A DNA stretch of 51,447 nucleotides from assembly GCA_015065545.1 (NCBI GenBank), contig SVQA01000011.1, forward strand, positions 1 through 51,447, given 5' to 3'. A program made the position numbers and the translations under genes. The DNA comes from Oscillospiraceae bacterium. Lineage in GTDB: Bacteria > Bacillota > Clostridia > Oscillospirales > Acutalibacteraceae. Shown piece after piece: positions 9,122-17,382 of the stretch (its first letter is position 1; each line of letters begins with the position of its first letter). A model generated the notes under the pieces. It was not told where the DNA came from, searched no databases, and saw only the letters and a program-made list of their open reading frames with translations.

Positions 9122-10321
9122 GTGAAAAACTTAAAGAAAATAACAGCTTTTATTCTATGTGTTATGCTTGTTTTTGCTCTCGGTGCCTGTGCACCCAAGG
9201 GTGCAACCGCTGATAAGGAGTGGGGTTTCAGAGCAAACGGTAAGGAATACGCAGTAGGTACTTACCTTCTGCCTTTAGCGGATGCTTACGAGTCTGTTTA
9301 CGGCTATCTGGGTCAGGTGAATAAAGATTTTGACCCTTCCAAGTCTATACTTGATTTAGAGGCTTCCTTTGATGAATCAGGCAAGGTTTACTCTGCAAGA
9401 GAGTGGATTTTAAAGCAGGCAAGTGACTATATAAAATATATGGTTGCAGTTGACAGCCTTATGCAGGAATATGACGTGAAGCTTCAGGAGGGCAGAGATT
9501 CGGCAGTTTATGAGCAGGCAAGAAACGACTGGTTCCTCGGTAAAGACTATCAGAATGTAATTGATGGATATGCGGAGGCCTATCCCGTTAAGGATAAATA
9601 CGAGCCTCTCGGAATTTCTGTTGAGAGCTACTGCGATGCCGCTTATATGCTTGATGTTAAGTACGATGCGATTTTTGCACGGCTTTATTCAAAGGGCGGA
9701 GAGCGAGAGGTGACTGAGGCTGAGCTTAACAGCTACTTTGAAAAAAATTATGTTGATTATTCCTACTTTATCGTAAGACTTTACGAGGCTTCTTATGATG
9801 AGGTTACAGGCGAGCTTGTGAATACACCTTACAGTGATGCACAGAAAAAAGAGGTGCTTGATAAGCTCAATATGTATCCGATTATGGCAAAGGAAGGCAA
9901 GAGCCTTTCGGACATAAAGAAAAAACACATAAAGGACTTTGAGCTGCAGAGCAGTGACTTTATGCTGGAAAGAACAGAGAGACTTGAGGATGTTTCGGTT
10001 TCTGCTTCTTCAGAGATTGCAGACATACTGAATGAAATCGGTGAGTCACAGGCAAAAGTTATCGTAACAGGTCAGGGAGATACTCCCGTTGCTCTTGTTG
10101 TTTACAAATCACCCATAAAGGATGAAACAAAAAAGTATTTGTCTGACGATATAAATTACAGGGCCATTGTAGCTGATTATAAGGGTCAGGAATTCTTTGA
10201 GTTCCTTGCTTCTTATGCAGATAAAGTCGAGGTTGAAATAAACTGGGATGTTCTGAATGCTTTTTCACTTGAATTTATTGAGAAAAACTTTAAAAGCTAC
10301 ATAAAGAGGTTTGAGTTCTAA
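9122..10321 (+). CDS. PrsA/SurA-like lipoprotein, predicted extracytoplasmic foldase
   Basis: This is a 399-residue lipoprotein: Lys-rich N-terminus, hydrophobic core ITAFILCVMLVFA and lipobox LGAC with the lipidated Cys at residue 23. The body is charged and helical. A stretch beginning REVTEAELNSYFEKNYVDYS resembles the N-terminal helix-to-parvulin join of SurA/PrsA chaperones, and a degenerate parvulin-like segment follows, without clear catalytic residues. I chose the GTG at 9122 because GGTGAT lies just upstream and it gives a short signal peptide; an in-frame ATG at 9110 has no ribosome-binding site. Clostridia often carry a foldase gene after mfd. The chaperone role is inferred. Confidence 0.65.
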   Translation: MKNLKKITAFILCVMLVFALGACAPKGATADKEWGFRANGKEYAVGTYLLPLADAYESVYGYLGQVNKDFDPSKSILDLEASFDESGKVYSAREWILKQASDYIKYMVAVDSLMQEYDVKLQEGRDSAVYEQARNDWFLGKDYQNVIDGYAEAYPVKDKYEPLGISVESYCDAAYMLDVKYDAIFARLYSKGGEREVTEAELNSYFEKNYVDYSYFIVRLYEASYDEVTGELVNTPYSDAQKKEVLDKLNMYPIMAKEGKSLSDIKKKHIKDFELQSSDFMLERTERLEDVSVSASSEIADILNEIGESQAKVIVTGQGDTPVALVVYKSPIKDETKKYLSDDINYRAIVADYKGQEFFEFLASYADKVEVEINWDVLNAFSLEFIEKNFKSYIKRFEF

Positions 10322-10366
10322 TTGAGTCAATCCCATATACCGCATAAGCGGTGAGGAGGTATTTTT

Positions 10367-11071
10367 GTGAGTAAAAAAAGAATTTTGTGCATTATACTTG
10401 CGGCAATTAACCTTTTGCTTATAAGTATGCTTTGTGTTATGGCAACACCTGAGGATGTGCTCGTAAGCGACACTCCCGAGGTCTCGGAGCCTGCTTCCTC
10501 TCAGGTTATTCCTCCTGAGTCAAGCGAGCCTGTATCAATGCCTTCTTCTGTAGGAGGTGAGGTTGATCCCTCAGCCTCTGTTGACCCTTCGGCTTCTACA
10601 GAACCTTCATCCGTACCTGCGTCAAATACAGATATTACTTCGGGGATCACCTCAGTAGTTCCTTCTACTCCAAGACCCACAGAGTTTTTAGAGAATCCCA
10701 GCAAGGATTTTGATATTCAGACTCCTCAGCTCGTAAGACCTGATGACAATAAGGATAACTCTGCGAAGGATTGGGAAAATATAGACGAGGAAGAGCTTTT
10801 GGGCAGTGTTAACGAAAAGCTTTCTGTTAAGGGTGACGGAGAAGGCGGCGGCTTCGGTTTTGATAAGGGCTCGGCATCTCTTGCGGATGAAAAGGATCCA
10901 CTGTTTTTCATTATCGCTTTTGTTTGCTGGTTTATTGCTCTGGGGCTTTTGACACTTGCTATACTGCTTCGTCCTTCCCAGAAGGTATCGGCTAAAAAGG
11001 TACCTGCATCAAAAGCAGAAAGCAGATCACGAAAATCCTCCAAGGGTGCAAGATATTCAGAAAGAAAGTAA
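10367..11071 (+). CDS. Ser/Pro-rich single-pass membrane protein, function unknown
   Basis: I do not recognise a family. The 234-residue product has an N-terminal hydrophobic segment (about residues 5-25, signal peptide or anchor). A long low-complexity region rich in Ser, Pro, Glu and Val follows (about 30-105), with repeated DPSAS. An acidic stretch and a Gly-rich patch near 158-166 come next. A second transmembrane segment lies at about 179-201 and is followed by a Lys/Arg/Ser tail. This predicts an extracytoplasmic stalk with a basic cytoplasmic tail. The start is GTG, with a strong GAGGAGGT site at 10353-10360. It follows the lipoprotein gene by 45 bases and is probably co-transcribed. 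Confidence 0.75.
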   Translation: MSKKRILCIILAAINLLLISMLCVMATPEDVLVSDTPEVSEPASSQVIPPESSEPVSMPSSVGGEVDPSASVDPSASTEPSSVPASNTDITSGITSVVPSTPRPTEFLENPSKDFDIQTPQLVRPDDNKDNSAKDWENIDEEELLGSVNEKLSVKGDGEGGGFGFDKGSASLADEKDPLFFIIAFVCWFIALGLLTLAILLRPSQKVSAKKVPASKAESRSRKSSKGARYSERK

Positions 11072-11120
11072 AATAGACCTGAATACATTTCAGAGGTTAA
11101 TAAAATAAGTTTATTTTCAG

Positions 11121-11150
11121 AAAAAGGCTTCCGACAGGGAGCCTTTTTTG
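11121..11150 (+). terminator. Intrinsic terminator of the mfd-downstream pair
   Basis: AAAAAGGCT (11121-11129) pairs with AGCCTTTTT (11140-11148) around a 10-base loop, giving the stem and T-tract of a rho-independent terminator about 50 bases after the preceding stop codon. Confidence 0.8.
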
Positions 11151-11286
11151 AGGTGAAAAGTAATAACTAAGAGGTAAAAAGTAGAGGAGATCTTTGTTTG
11201 TCTGGCTTTTCATATCTTAGGAAAACACAGACAGGAAATGATTATCAGACATTATAAACTATTTTTTGGTATATTTCTGTAAAAGG

Positions 11287-11316
11287 TTGTAAAAGTAGGA
11301 TTAGTTGTGGTATAAT
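11287..11316 (+). promoter_or_regulatory. Probable sigma-A promoter of the CHAP-dockerin gene
   Basis: TTGTAA (11287-11292) and TATAAT (11311-11316) are 18 bases apart, 54 bases upstream of the GTG start. The stretch 11151-11286 between the preceding terminator and this promoter shows no feature I can support. Confidence 0.6.
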
Positions 11317-11369
11317 AACTATGAATTTGCGTATTTTATATATGATAGGTAATTTAAGGTGGTAATTAA

Positions 11370-12611
11370 GTGAAACGAATACTAAGCTTTGTGCTTGTAC
11401 TGATTCTCACTCTTGTGCCCATGTCGGTATGTGCAAAGAAAGTGACAGAAGGTGCACAGGCACAGGTGCAGAGTACTGATGATATATCAGGCATACCTGC
11501 CGTAGCGGCTGAAACAGGATATACACCAAGACTCACAGCACCCTCAAAATCAAATGGATTTTATTACAGCAATAAGAATATTTTTTATTCCATCGGTTAC
11601 GGTATGCCCAACTGTACAGCCTATGCTTGGGGCAGAGCTTATGAACTTCTGGGTACAGCTCCTAAGCTTTCTGTAGACAGTGCTCATTACTGGTGGAATT
11701 ACAACAAGAGCCACAACTACTATCCCTCGGGTCAGACTCCCAAGCTTGGCGCTATTGCCTGCTGGAACAACCCTTATGGCGGTCATGTGGCGGTGGTCGA
11801 AAAAATTACAGATACAACGGTTACTCTTTCTCACTCCGAGTGGGCAGGCAGAACCTTCTATCTTACCGAGTTTCCCGTAGGGGATAAAAACGGCGGTATT
11901 TATTCAAGCGGTTGGAGCTTTTACGGCTATATTTACATTCTTGACGGCGAAATTCTTCCCGAGGGCGATGTTTACAGAGTTGATTCCTCTAACGGACTGA
12001 ATCTCAGAAAGGGAGCAGGGACAAGCTATTCGCTCCTTACTGCAATTCCTAATCAGACAGAGATTGTAGTTAAAGAAACAAAGAAGGCTGATGGCTACAC
12101 TTGGGGTAAGACAACCTATGCAGGCTACACAGGCTGGTGTGTGCTCGATTTCTGTGAGCTTATCTTTGAGCTTCCCGAGCCTGAGCCCGAGCCTCCTGCA
12201 GAGGAGCCTCCGATGTTCTCGCCTGCACCTCCCTCAGCAGACGATATTCCAAGCACAAACCTGCCCGATTTCAGTACTCCCCCCGAACAAAAGCCTGAAG
12301 TACCGCCCGTTTCAAGCGGTGACGAGGGTTTACCTTCAACTCCCGACACAGCACCCTTGCCCGACAGCTCATCCGATGACGAGAATAAGGTTATCTGGGC
12401 TGATGTAAATGGTGACGGCAAGGTGACTATTGCAGATGTTACTGCTTTGCAAAAGCATCTGGCTGGAATGGAAGTTGGGATTATTCTTAAGAATGCAGAT
12501 GTAAACTGTGACGGCAAGGTTACGGTTGCAGATGCAACTTACATACAGAAGGTGCTGGCAGGAATTACCTCAAAAAAATCTGCCGACACTAATAATTCGG
12601 ATTTTATTTAA
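11370..12611 (+). CDS. Secreted CHAP-domain hydrolase with SH3 and type I dockerin
   Basis: A predicted secreted peptidoglycan amidase/endopeptidase. It has a signal peptide at residues 1-22. A CHAP (NlpC/P60-like) domain spans about 65-190, with the catalytic Cys82 in NCTAYAWGR and His139 in GGHVAVVE. A bacterial SH3 domain lies at about 200-262 (NGLNLRKGAGTSYS), then a Pro/Glu/Ser linker (about 265-340). The C-terminal type I dockerin (about 345-402) has two calcium loops, DVNGDGKVTIAD and DVNCDGKVTVAD. The dockerin implies docking to a cohesin scaffold. The start is GTG with an AAGGTGGT site. A cell-wall substrate is inferred from the CHAP and SH3 domains. Confidence 0.9.
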   Translation: MKRILSFVLVLILTLVPMSVCAKKVTEGAQAQVQSTDDISGIPAVAAETGYTPRLTAPSKSNGFYYSNKNIFYSIGYGMPNCTAYAWGRAYELLGTAPKLSVDSAHYWWNYNKSHNYYPSGQTPKLGAIACWNNPYGGHVAVVEKITDTTVTLSHSEWAGRTFYLTEFPVGDKNGGIYSSGWSFYGYIYILDGEILPEGDVYRVDSSNGLNLRKGAGTSYSLLTAIPNQTEIVVKETKKADGYTWGKTTYAGYTGWCVLDFCELIFELPEPEPEPPAEEPPMFSPAPPSADDIPSTNLPDFSTPPEQKPEVPPVSSGDEGLPSTPDTAPLPDSSSDDENKVIWADVNGDGKVTIADVTALQKHLAGMEVGIILKNADVNCDGKVTVADATYIQKVLAGITSKKSADTNNSDFI

Positions 12612-12638
12612 GTAGATATATAGGAAAGGAAGATTACT

Positions 12639-14009
12639 ATGGAACATATTGATATTAAATGCATACTGGAAAACGCAGAGTATTTAGGCAAAGAAGTTAC
12701 AATCTGCGGCTGGGTAAGAACCTCCAGAGAATCAAAGAATATGGCTTTTGCCGAGATTAACGACGGCACATCCCTTACACACATTCAGATTGTTATTGAC
12801 AGAACAAATCTTGAGTATCCTGCAACTGCTCTTAAACTTGGCACAGCACTCAAGGTTGTGGGTGATGTTGTAGAGGCAAGACAGGGCTCTGTTGAGATTA
12901 ACGTAAAAGCTATCGAAATCCTCGGTGAGTGTCCTGCAGATTATCCTTTGCAAAAGAAGAGACATACTCTTGAGTTCCTTCGTACAATGCCTCATCTTCG
13001 TGTTCGTACAAACACCTTCAACGCAGTGTTCAGAGTTCGCTCCGTAATGGCAGGAGCTATCCACAACTACTTCCAGTCAAGAAACTATACTTATGTAAAT
13101 CCCCCTCTCATCACAGGCTCCGACTGTGAGGGCGCAGGCGAGATGTTCAAGGTTACAACCATCGGTTACTCTACAGATTACAAGAGTGAAGAGGAGTATT
13201 ATGCAGACGACTTCTTCGGCAAGAAGGCAGGTCTTTCTGTTTCTGCACAGCTTGAGGGCGAGGTTGCCGCTATGGCATTTGGTAAAATTTACACCTTTGG
13301 CCCATCATTCAGAGCAGAGAACAGCAACACTCCCAGACACGTTGCAGAATTCTGGCACGTTGAGCCTGAGGTTGCATTTGCAGACCTTTTTGATATTATC
13401 GGCATTGCCGAGGATATGATTAAGACAGTTATTAAGGAAGTTATGGAAGAGTGCCCCACAGAACTTGCGTTCTTTGAGAAGCACTTTGAGGCAGGACTTA
13501 CCGAAAAGCTCACAGGTATTGTTGAGAACAAGTTTGAGATTCTTGACTACACAAAGGCAATTGAACTTCTTAAAGAAAGCGGTAAGGAGTTTGTGTACCC
13601 TGTGGAGTGGGGTTGCGATTTACAGACAGAGCATGAGAGATACATCACAGAAGAAGTGTTCAAAAAGCCTGTTTTCGTAATAAACTACCCCAAGGATATC
13701 AAGTCCTTCTATATGAAGCAGAATCCCGACGGCAAGACAGTTGCCGCTACAGACCTGCTTGTACCCGGTGTTGGCGAGATTATCGGCTGCTCCGAGCGTG
13801 AGGCTGACCTTGAGAAGCTTCTTGATGCTATGAAGGTAAGAGGTATGAACGAAGAGGATTACACAGATTACCTTGATCTTCGCAGATTCGGCTCTGTGCC
13901 TCATTCAGGTTTTGGTCTGGGTTTTGAGCGAATCCTTATGTATGTTACAGGCATCAGCAACATCCGTGATGTTATCCTTTATCCCAGAACAGTTGGTTGT
14001 GTAAGATAA
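12639..14009 (+). CDS. asnS: Asparagine--tRNA ligase
   Basis: AsnS charges tRNA-Asn in the cytoplasm. The 456-residue class IIb synthetase has an N-terminal OB-fold anticodon-binding domain (EVTICGWVRTSRESKN). The catalytic core includes VNPPLITGSDCEGAGEMF, GPSFRAENSNTPRHVAEFWH (motif 2) and GFGLGFERILMYVTG (motif 3). The GAGEMF signature and overall pattern are AsnS rather than AspS. The ATG has an AGGAAAGGA site 27 bases after the CHAP-dockerin stop codon, so read-through from that gene is possible. Confidence 0.97.
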   Translation: MEHIDIKCILENAEYLGKEVTICGWVRTSRESKNMAFAEINDGTSLTHIQIVIDRTNLEYPATALKLGTALKVVGDVVEARQGSVEINVKAIEILGECPADYPLQKKRHTLEFLRTMPHLRVRTNTFNAVFRVRSVMAGAIHNYFQSRNYTYVNPPLITGSDCEGAGEMFKVTTIGYSTDYKSEEEYYADDFFGKKAGLSVSAQLEGEVAAMAFGKIYTFGPSFRAENSNTPRHVAEFWHVEPEVAFADLFDIIGIAEDMIKTVIKEVMEECPTELAFFEKHFEAGLTEKLTGIVENKFEILDYTKAIELLKESGKEFVYPVEWGCDLQTEHERYITEEVFKKPVFVINYPKDIKSFYMKQNPDGKTVAATDLLVPGVGEIIGCSEREADLEKLLDAMKVRGMNEEDYTDYLDLRRFGSVPHSGFGLGFERILMYVTGISNIRDVILYPRTVGCVR

Positions 14010-14029
14010 CAGAATATTTTTATAAAAGT

Positions 14030-14063
14030 AAAACCTCGATGATTTTTAGTCATCGAGGTTTTT
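14030..14063. terminator. Bidirectional terminator between asnS and the protease gene
   Basis: A 12-13 bp stem (AAAACCTCGATGA with TCATCGAGGTTTT) with a 7-base loop has T-tracts on both strands. It sits between two convergent genes. Confidence 0.85.
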
Positions 14064-14115
14064 GTTCTGTATGTTGCAGGCTTCGGGCAGATTGTTTGTT
14101 TAGTCTATCCTAAAA

Positions 14116-16095
14116 TTAGTTGTATTCATAGACTATGGTACCGATTATGTTTTCGAATTCTATGCCTGCTATATGTTTCTGGATTGCGGTGGCATCCTTA
14201 ACATTGACGTTTAAGTTTCTGTCTGAATCTGCCGCAAGATACTCATTTGGAGTAAGTTTAGTAAGAGAAGCCACAAACTTCTGGATATGTGTGGCATCCT
14301 TTACATTAACTTTGTTGTTTAAATCCGCATCGCCCACAAGGTATATCACAGGCTCGGGAAGTTCATAATCTGTGGTTGTAGTGGGAGCGGTGGATGTTGT
14401 TTCGGTAGAGGTGGGAGCTGTTGTTACATCTTCGCTTGAAAAATCCGATGAGGAGGTAGGAATAGTGGGGATTCCCTCAGAGGAAGATGTTTCTGTAGGT
14501 ATAGTAGGAATCTCTGTCGAGGAGGAAGTTTCTGCTGATGTGGGAGTTGTGGGGATTCCTTCGGAAGAAGAGGGTACAATTGTGGTTTCTGTGGTTGGGA
14601 TTTCCTCTGCGTTATCGGTCAGAGCCTTGATAACAAAGGTGCCGCCGATTGTGTCGTTGTAGGTTTCTATGTAGAAATTCATCAGGTCATCCACTTCGCC
14701 GTTTTTCATATAGAAACTCATTCCGTATTCTGCCTGAGGCATAAAGATAAGTCTGCCGCCTGACTTGAGCCATTCACAGACACCGATGGAATTCATTGTC
14801 AGTGTGCCGTTATTTTCATGGTATGCTCTTTCATTGTCAATTTCTATACCGATAGCACCTTTGCCTGCAGGAATTTCTTTGTTTTCAAAGTCTGCACAAA
14901 GGTAGCCTGCATAGTTCACCGTACCTTTTGCAAGCTCTGTCCATTTGGTAGTGTCAGCGGTGGGGGTGTTGTTCTCAACGGGGATATAGTAAACTTTGTA
15001 GTCAGAACCCTTTGAGGTTGTTTCGAATATTACTTTATCGAGAGTGCGGTTATCTTCTTCGAAATCAAAGACGTTCATATAGGTAATTTTGTCATAAGGG
15101 TTTGGTGAGTCATTATTGTAGTAGGTGTTACATTCATAGGTTGCACCGTCAACTTCGTTCTGATAAATCCTGCTTCTTTCGGTGAGCTTTTGGTAGTCTG
15201 TGAAGGCGTAGGAGTGACCGTATTTTGCGTCGAAAATCCAGACATCCTCAAAAGATATGTAGTAGTAACCTTCGTCGCCTACATTCTGTCCCCAGCTGTT
15301 TTTGATTATCCAGGCGCCGTCATTCTGTGGCATACCCGATAAGCTTTGGGCAAACTTCTCTTTGGGATAACTGTCGTCCCAGCCGACAACGGATACACAG
15401 TGTCCTGAAGCACTCAGGGTAGCGGTGGAAAAACTGTGGTTGTTGCAGTAGTAGGAGTCACCGTTTGAAAGATATGCAGAGTTTGAATAGAAGTTGCCGA
15501 TAACAGCACCGTAGGTGTAAATAAGCTCTTTGATAGCCTCATCTGAGGAATCGTTATTGAAGAAGATTGCCTCTGTAAGTGCATATTCAGCAGGTTTTGT
15601 GAAATCCTTGTAATCCTGCTTTGTGGCGTATTCGGGGAAATCCTGTTCGAAGAAGGGACCTGACTGGCTTATGAGGTATCCCAGAGGGATATAGGAGAAG
15701 CCTGAGCTTGTGTCGCTTCTCTGCCAGCCTGTGCCGTCATCTCTGGTTGTTCCCCAAAGGTTTGCGTGTTGCGCAGAGAGTGTGGTGATGTTTTCTCCGT
15801 TTTTGAGGAGCATTGTTTCAAAGGTCGAGAGTGCACCGAATGCCCAGCAGGTGCTGTCCTGCTGAATTCTTACGGGAAGCACATAGCCGTGGTCTTTGGA
15901 GTTGTACTTTTCGGGAAGCTCGTCAAGAGAGCTTTCGAGAGTTGCAATTGGTTGCTGTGCGCCTATTGCCTCAAGTCCTGTCAAGGCACCTATGGAAGCG
16001 GTGTCTTTGTTTGCGGCAAAGGGACTTGTGATGGTAAGCCCCATGCAGATTGCAACCACAAGACAAAGGGATATGAATCTTGCTTTGAATTTCAT
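14116..16095 (-). CDS. Secreted papain-family (C1) cysteine protease with C-terminal dockerin
   Basis: A secreted peptidase of 659 residues. A signal peptide spans about 1-28. The C1A catalytic domain covers about 60-300, with the nucleophile Cys83 in QQDSTCWAFGALSTFE, His232 in SASGHCVSVVGW and Asn266 in WIIKNSWGQNVGDEGYY. A beta-rich region (about 310-500) resembles the lectin-like domain often found after such proteases. A Thr/Ser/Pro-Glu linker follows (about 500-590), then a type I dockerin with DADLNNKVNVKD and DSDRNLNVNVKD loops. The ATG has a perfect AAAGGAGGA site. With the CHAP protein it is the second dockerin enzyme here, which suggests scaffold-bound proteolysis. Confidence 0.93.
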   Translation of the reverse strand: MKFKARFISLCLVVAICMGLTITSPFAANKDTASIGALTGLEAIGAQQPIATLESSLDELPEKYNSKDHGYVLPVRIQQDSTCWAFGALSTFETMLLKNGENITTLSAQHANLWGTTRDDGTGWQRSDTSSGFSYIPLGYLISQSGPFFEQDFPEYATKQDYKDFTKPAEYALTEAIFFNNDSSDEAIKELIYTYGAVIGNFYSNSAYLSNGDSYYCNNHSFSTATLSASGHCVSVVGWDDSYPKEKFAQSLSGMPQNDGAWIIKNSWGQNVGDEGYYYISFEDVWIFDAKYGHSYAFTDYQKLTERSRIYQNEVDGATYECNTYYNNDSPNPYDKITYMNVFDFEEDNRTLDKVIFETTSKGSDYKVYYIPVENNTPTADTTKWTELAKGTVNYAGYLCADFENKEIPAGKGAIGIEIDNERAYHENNGTLTMNSIGVCEWLKSGGRLIFMPQAEYGMSFYMKNGEVDDLMNFYIETYNDTIGGTFVIKALTDNAEEIPTTETTIVPSSSEGIPTTPTSAETSSSTEIPTIPTETSSSEGIPTIPTSSSDFSSEDVTTAPTSTETTSTAPTTTTDYELPEPVIYLVGDADLNNKVNVKDATHIQKFVASLTKLTPNEYLAADSDRNLNVNVKDATAIQKHIAGIEFENIIGTIVYEYN

Positions 16096-16131
16096 AAAAA
16101 ATCCTCCTTTGAGGTGTTTATATACATTTTT

Positions 16132-16160
16132 ATTATAGCATCTTCCGGTGGGATATGTAA
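16132..16160 (-). promoter_or_regulatory. Promoter of the cysteine protease gene
   Basis: On the minus strand an extended -10 TGCTATAAT ends at 16132 and TTACAT lies 17 bases upstream (16160-16155), about 37 bases before the protease ATG. Confidence 0.6.
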
Positions 16161-16161
16161 A

Positions 16162-16190
16162 GAATAATATTACGGGAATTCGGAATAATA
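16162..16190 (+). promoter_or_regulatory. Candidate sigma-G (forespore) promoter of gpr
   Basis: GAATA (16162-16166), a 17-base spacer and AATAATA (16184-16190) resemble the sigma-G pattern (GMATR, 17-18 bases, CATNNTA) with one mismatch in the -10. It lies 30 bases upstream of gpr, a known sigma-G-regulon gene in Bacillus, and no good sigma-A promoter is visible there. Confidence 0.4.
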
Positions 16191-16219
16191 CTTTGTGAAT
16201 AACAAAAGAGGATGAGAGT

Positions 16220-17104
16220 ATGGAACTGAGAACGGATCTGGCTGTTGAGGAGCACGAATCCTACTGCGAGGATTTGAAGGGAGTGGACTATACAAGCGAG
16301 GAGGTAAAGGGGCTTTTTATTGAGAGGCTCTGCATTAAGACAAGCAGGGCAGGACAGCTTCTGCATAAGGATGCAGGCAGATATGTGACCATAACTTTGC
16401 CGCCTCTTACGGATAATATGAGAGATACAGACGAAAGAGTGCAGGTTATTGCCGAAGAGATAAGAAGGCTTTTGCCCGTAAACGGTACGGTGCTTGTGGC
16501 AGGGCTTGGAAACAGAGAGATAACTCCCGATGCTTTGGGACCAAAGAGCATTGACAGAGTACTCGCTACAAGGCATATTTCAGGAGAAATTGCCAGAAGC
16601 ACAGGACTTGACAGACTTCGCTCTGTTGCTACTCTTTCGGCAGGAGTAACAGGTCAGACAGGTATCGAAACAGGTGAGCTTGTTCTAAGTGTTGTAAATA
16701 AAATAAAGCCTACAGCCGTGGTGGTTGTGGACGCTCTGGCATCGCGAAAGCTTGCTCGTTTGGGGTGTACCTTGCAGATTTCGGATACGGGAATCTCTCC
16801 CGGTGCGGGAGTGGGAAATCACCGCACAAAGCTCTCAAAAGAAACCCTCGGTGTTCCTGTTATAGCCTTGGGTGTACCTACGGTTGTGGATGCATTGACA
16901 CTTCTTTGCGACCTTGTATGCAGTGAGGACGAATATAGTCAGCAAAGCCTTAAGGAGCAGGTGTCGCCCAGAGGCAGAGAAATGGTGGTTACACCCAGAG
17001 AAGTGGACTTGCTTGTAGACAGAGCGGCAAAGCTCATTGCTCTTTCTGTTAATATGGCTCTTCATTCGGGAATAGAAACCGAGGAATTATTGGCACTGAT
17101 TTAG
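16220..17104 (+). CDS. gpr: Germination protease GPR
   Basis: GPR is the endopeptidase that degrades small acid-soluble spore proteins at germination; it is made as a zymogen in the forespore. The 294-residue product contains family blocks LVAGLGNREITPDALGPK, LSAGVTGQTGIETGELV, VVVVDALASRKLARLGCT, ISDTGISPGAGVGNHR and LGVPVIALGVPTVVDA. The self-cleavage-like sequence RTDLAVE starts at residue 4, so the propeptide would be only about 6 residues, against 15-16 in Bacillus. spoIIP, often its downstream neighbour, is absent. The gene shows that the organism belongs to a sporulating lineage. Confidence 0.96.
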   Translation: MELRTDLAVEEHESYCEDLKGVDYTSEEVKGLFIERLCIKTSRAGQLLHKDAGRYVTITLPPLTDNMRDTDERVQVIAEEIRRLLPVNGTVLVAGLGNREITPDALGPKSIDRVLATRHISGEIARSTGLDRLRSVATLSAGVTGQTGIETGELVLSVVNKIKPTAVVVVDALASRKLARLGCTLQISDTGISPGAGVGNHRTKLSKETLGVPVIALGVPTVVDALTLLCDLVCSEDEYSQQSLKEQVSPRGREMVVTPREVDLLVDRAAKLIALSVNMALHSGIETEELLALI

Positions 17105-17144
17105 TTTTGCTTTCGTGCAAATCCTTTCTACGGGGAGGGAGCCC

Positions 17145-17199
17145 AAAGCCCTCCTTGCCTAAAGGAGGGTGGCACAGCGTAAGCTGTGACGGGAGGAGT
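17145..17199. repeat. AAAGCCCTCC...GACGGGAGGAGT repeat
   Basis: This two-hairpin unit has GCCCTCCTT pairing with AAAGGAGGG, then ACAGC-GTAA-GCTGT, then the tail TGACGGGAGGAGT. The same plan occurs at 27263-27316, and a degraded related piece starts near 17299. The whole 17105-17382 gap between gpr and mutS2 is filled by repeats. Confidence 0.7.
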
Positions 17200-17205
17200 A
17201 AAGTT

Positions 17206-17285
17206 GTAGGGGAGGGTTTCCATGCCCTCCCGAAAGGTTTTGCATAGAGGAAAGGTAACGGGCGGGCACAGAGACCCGCCCCTAC
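17206..17285. repeat. GTAGGGG...CCCCTAC intergenic repeat, copy 2
   Basis: This 80-base unit has the same ends as the copy at 4782. Its two hairpins are GGGAGGG...CCCTCCC and CGGGCGGG...CCCGCCC, with a middle segment containing CGAAAGGTTTT. Arm sequences differ from copy 1 but pairing is kept, so structure is more conserved than sequence. Confidence 0.75.
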
Positions 17286-17340
17286 GATGAGAACATATAA
17301 AGCCCTCCTCGATGGGAAAGACTTACGAGCGGAGGGTAAT

Positions 17341-17376
17341 AAAAACAGCTCCCGTTTTTTCGGGAGCTGTGTTTTT
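17341..17376. terminator. Bidirectional terminator at the end of mutS2
   Basis: ACAGCTCCCG (17345-17354) pairs perfectly with CGGGAGCTGT (17361-17370) around TTTTTT, with T-tracts on both strands. It ends the minus-strand mutS2 transcript and can stop read-through from gpr. Confidence 0.85.
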
Positions 17377-17382
17377 GTACTT

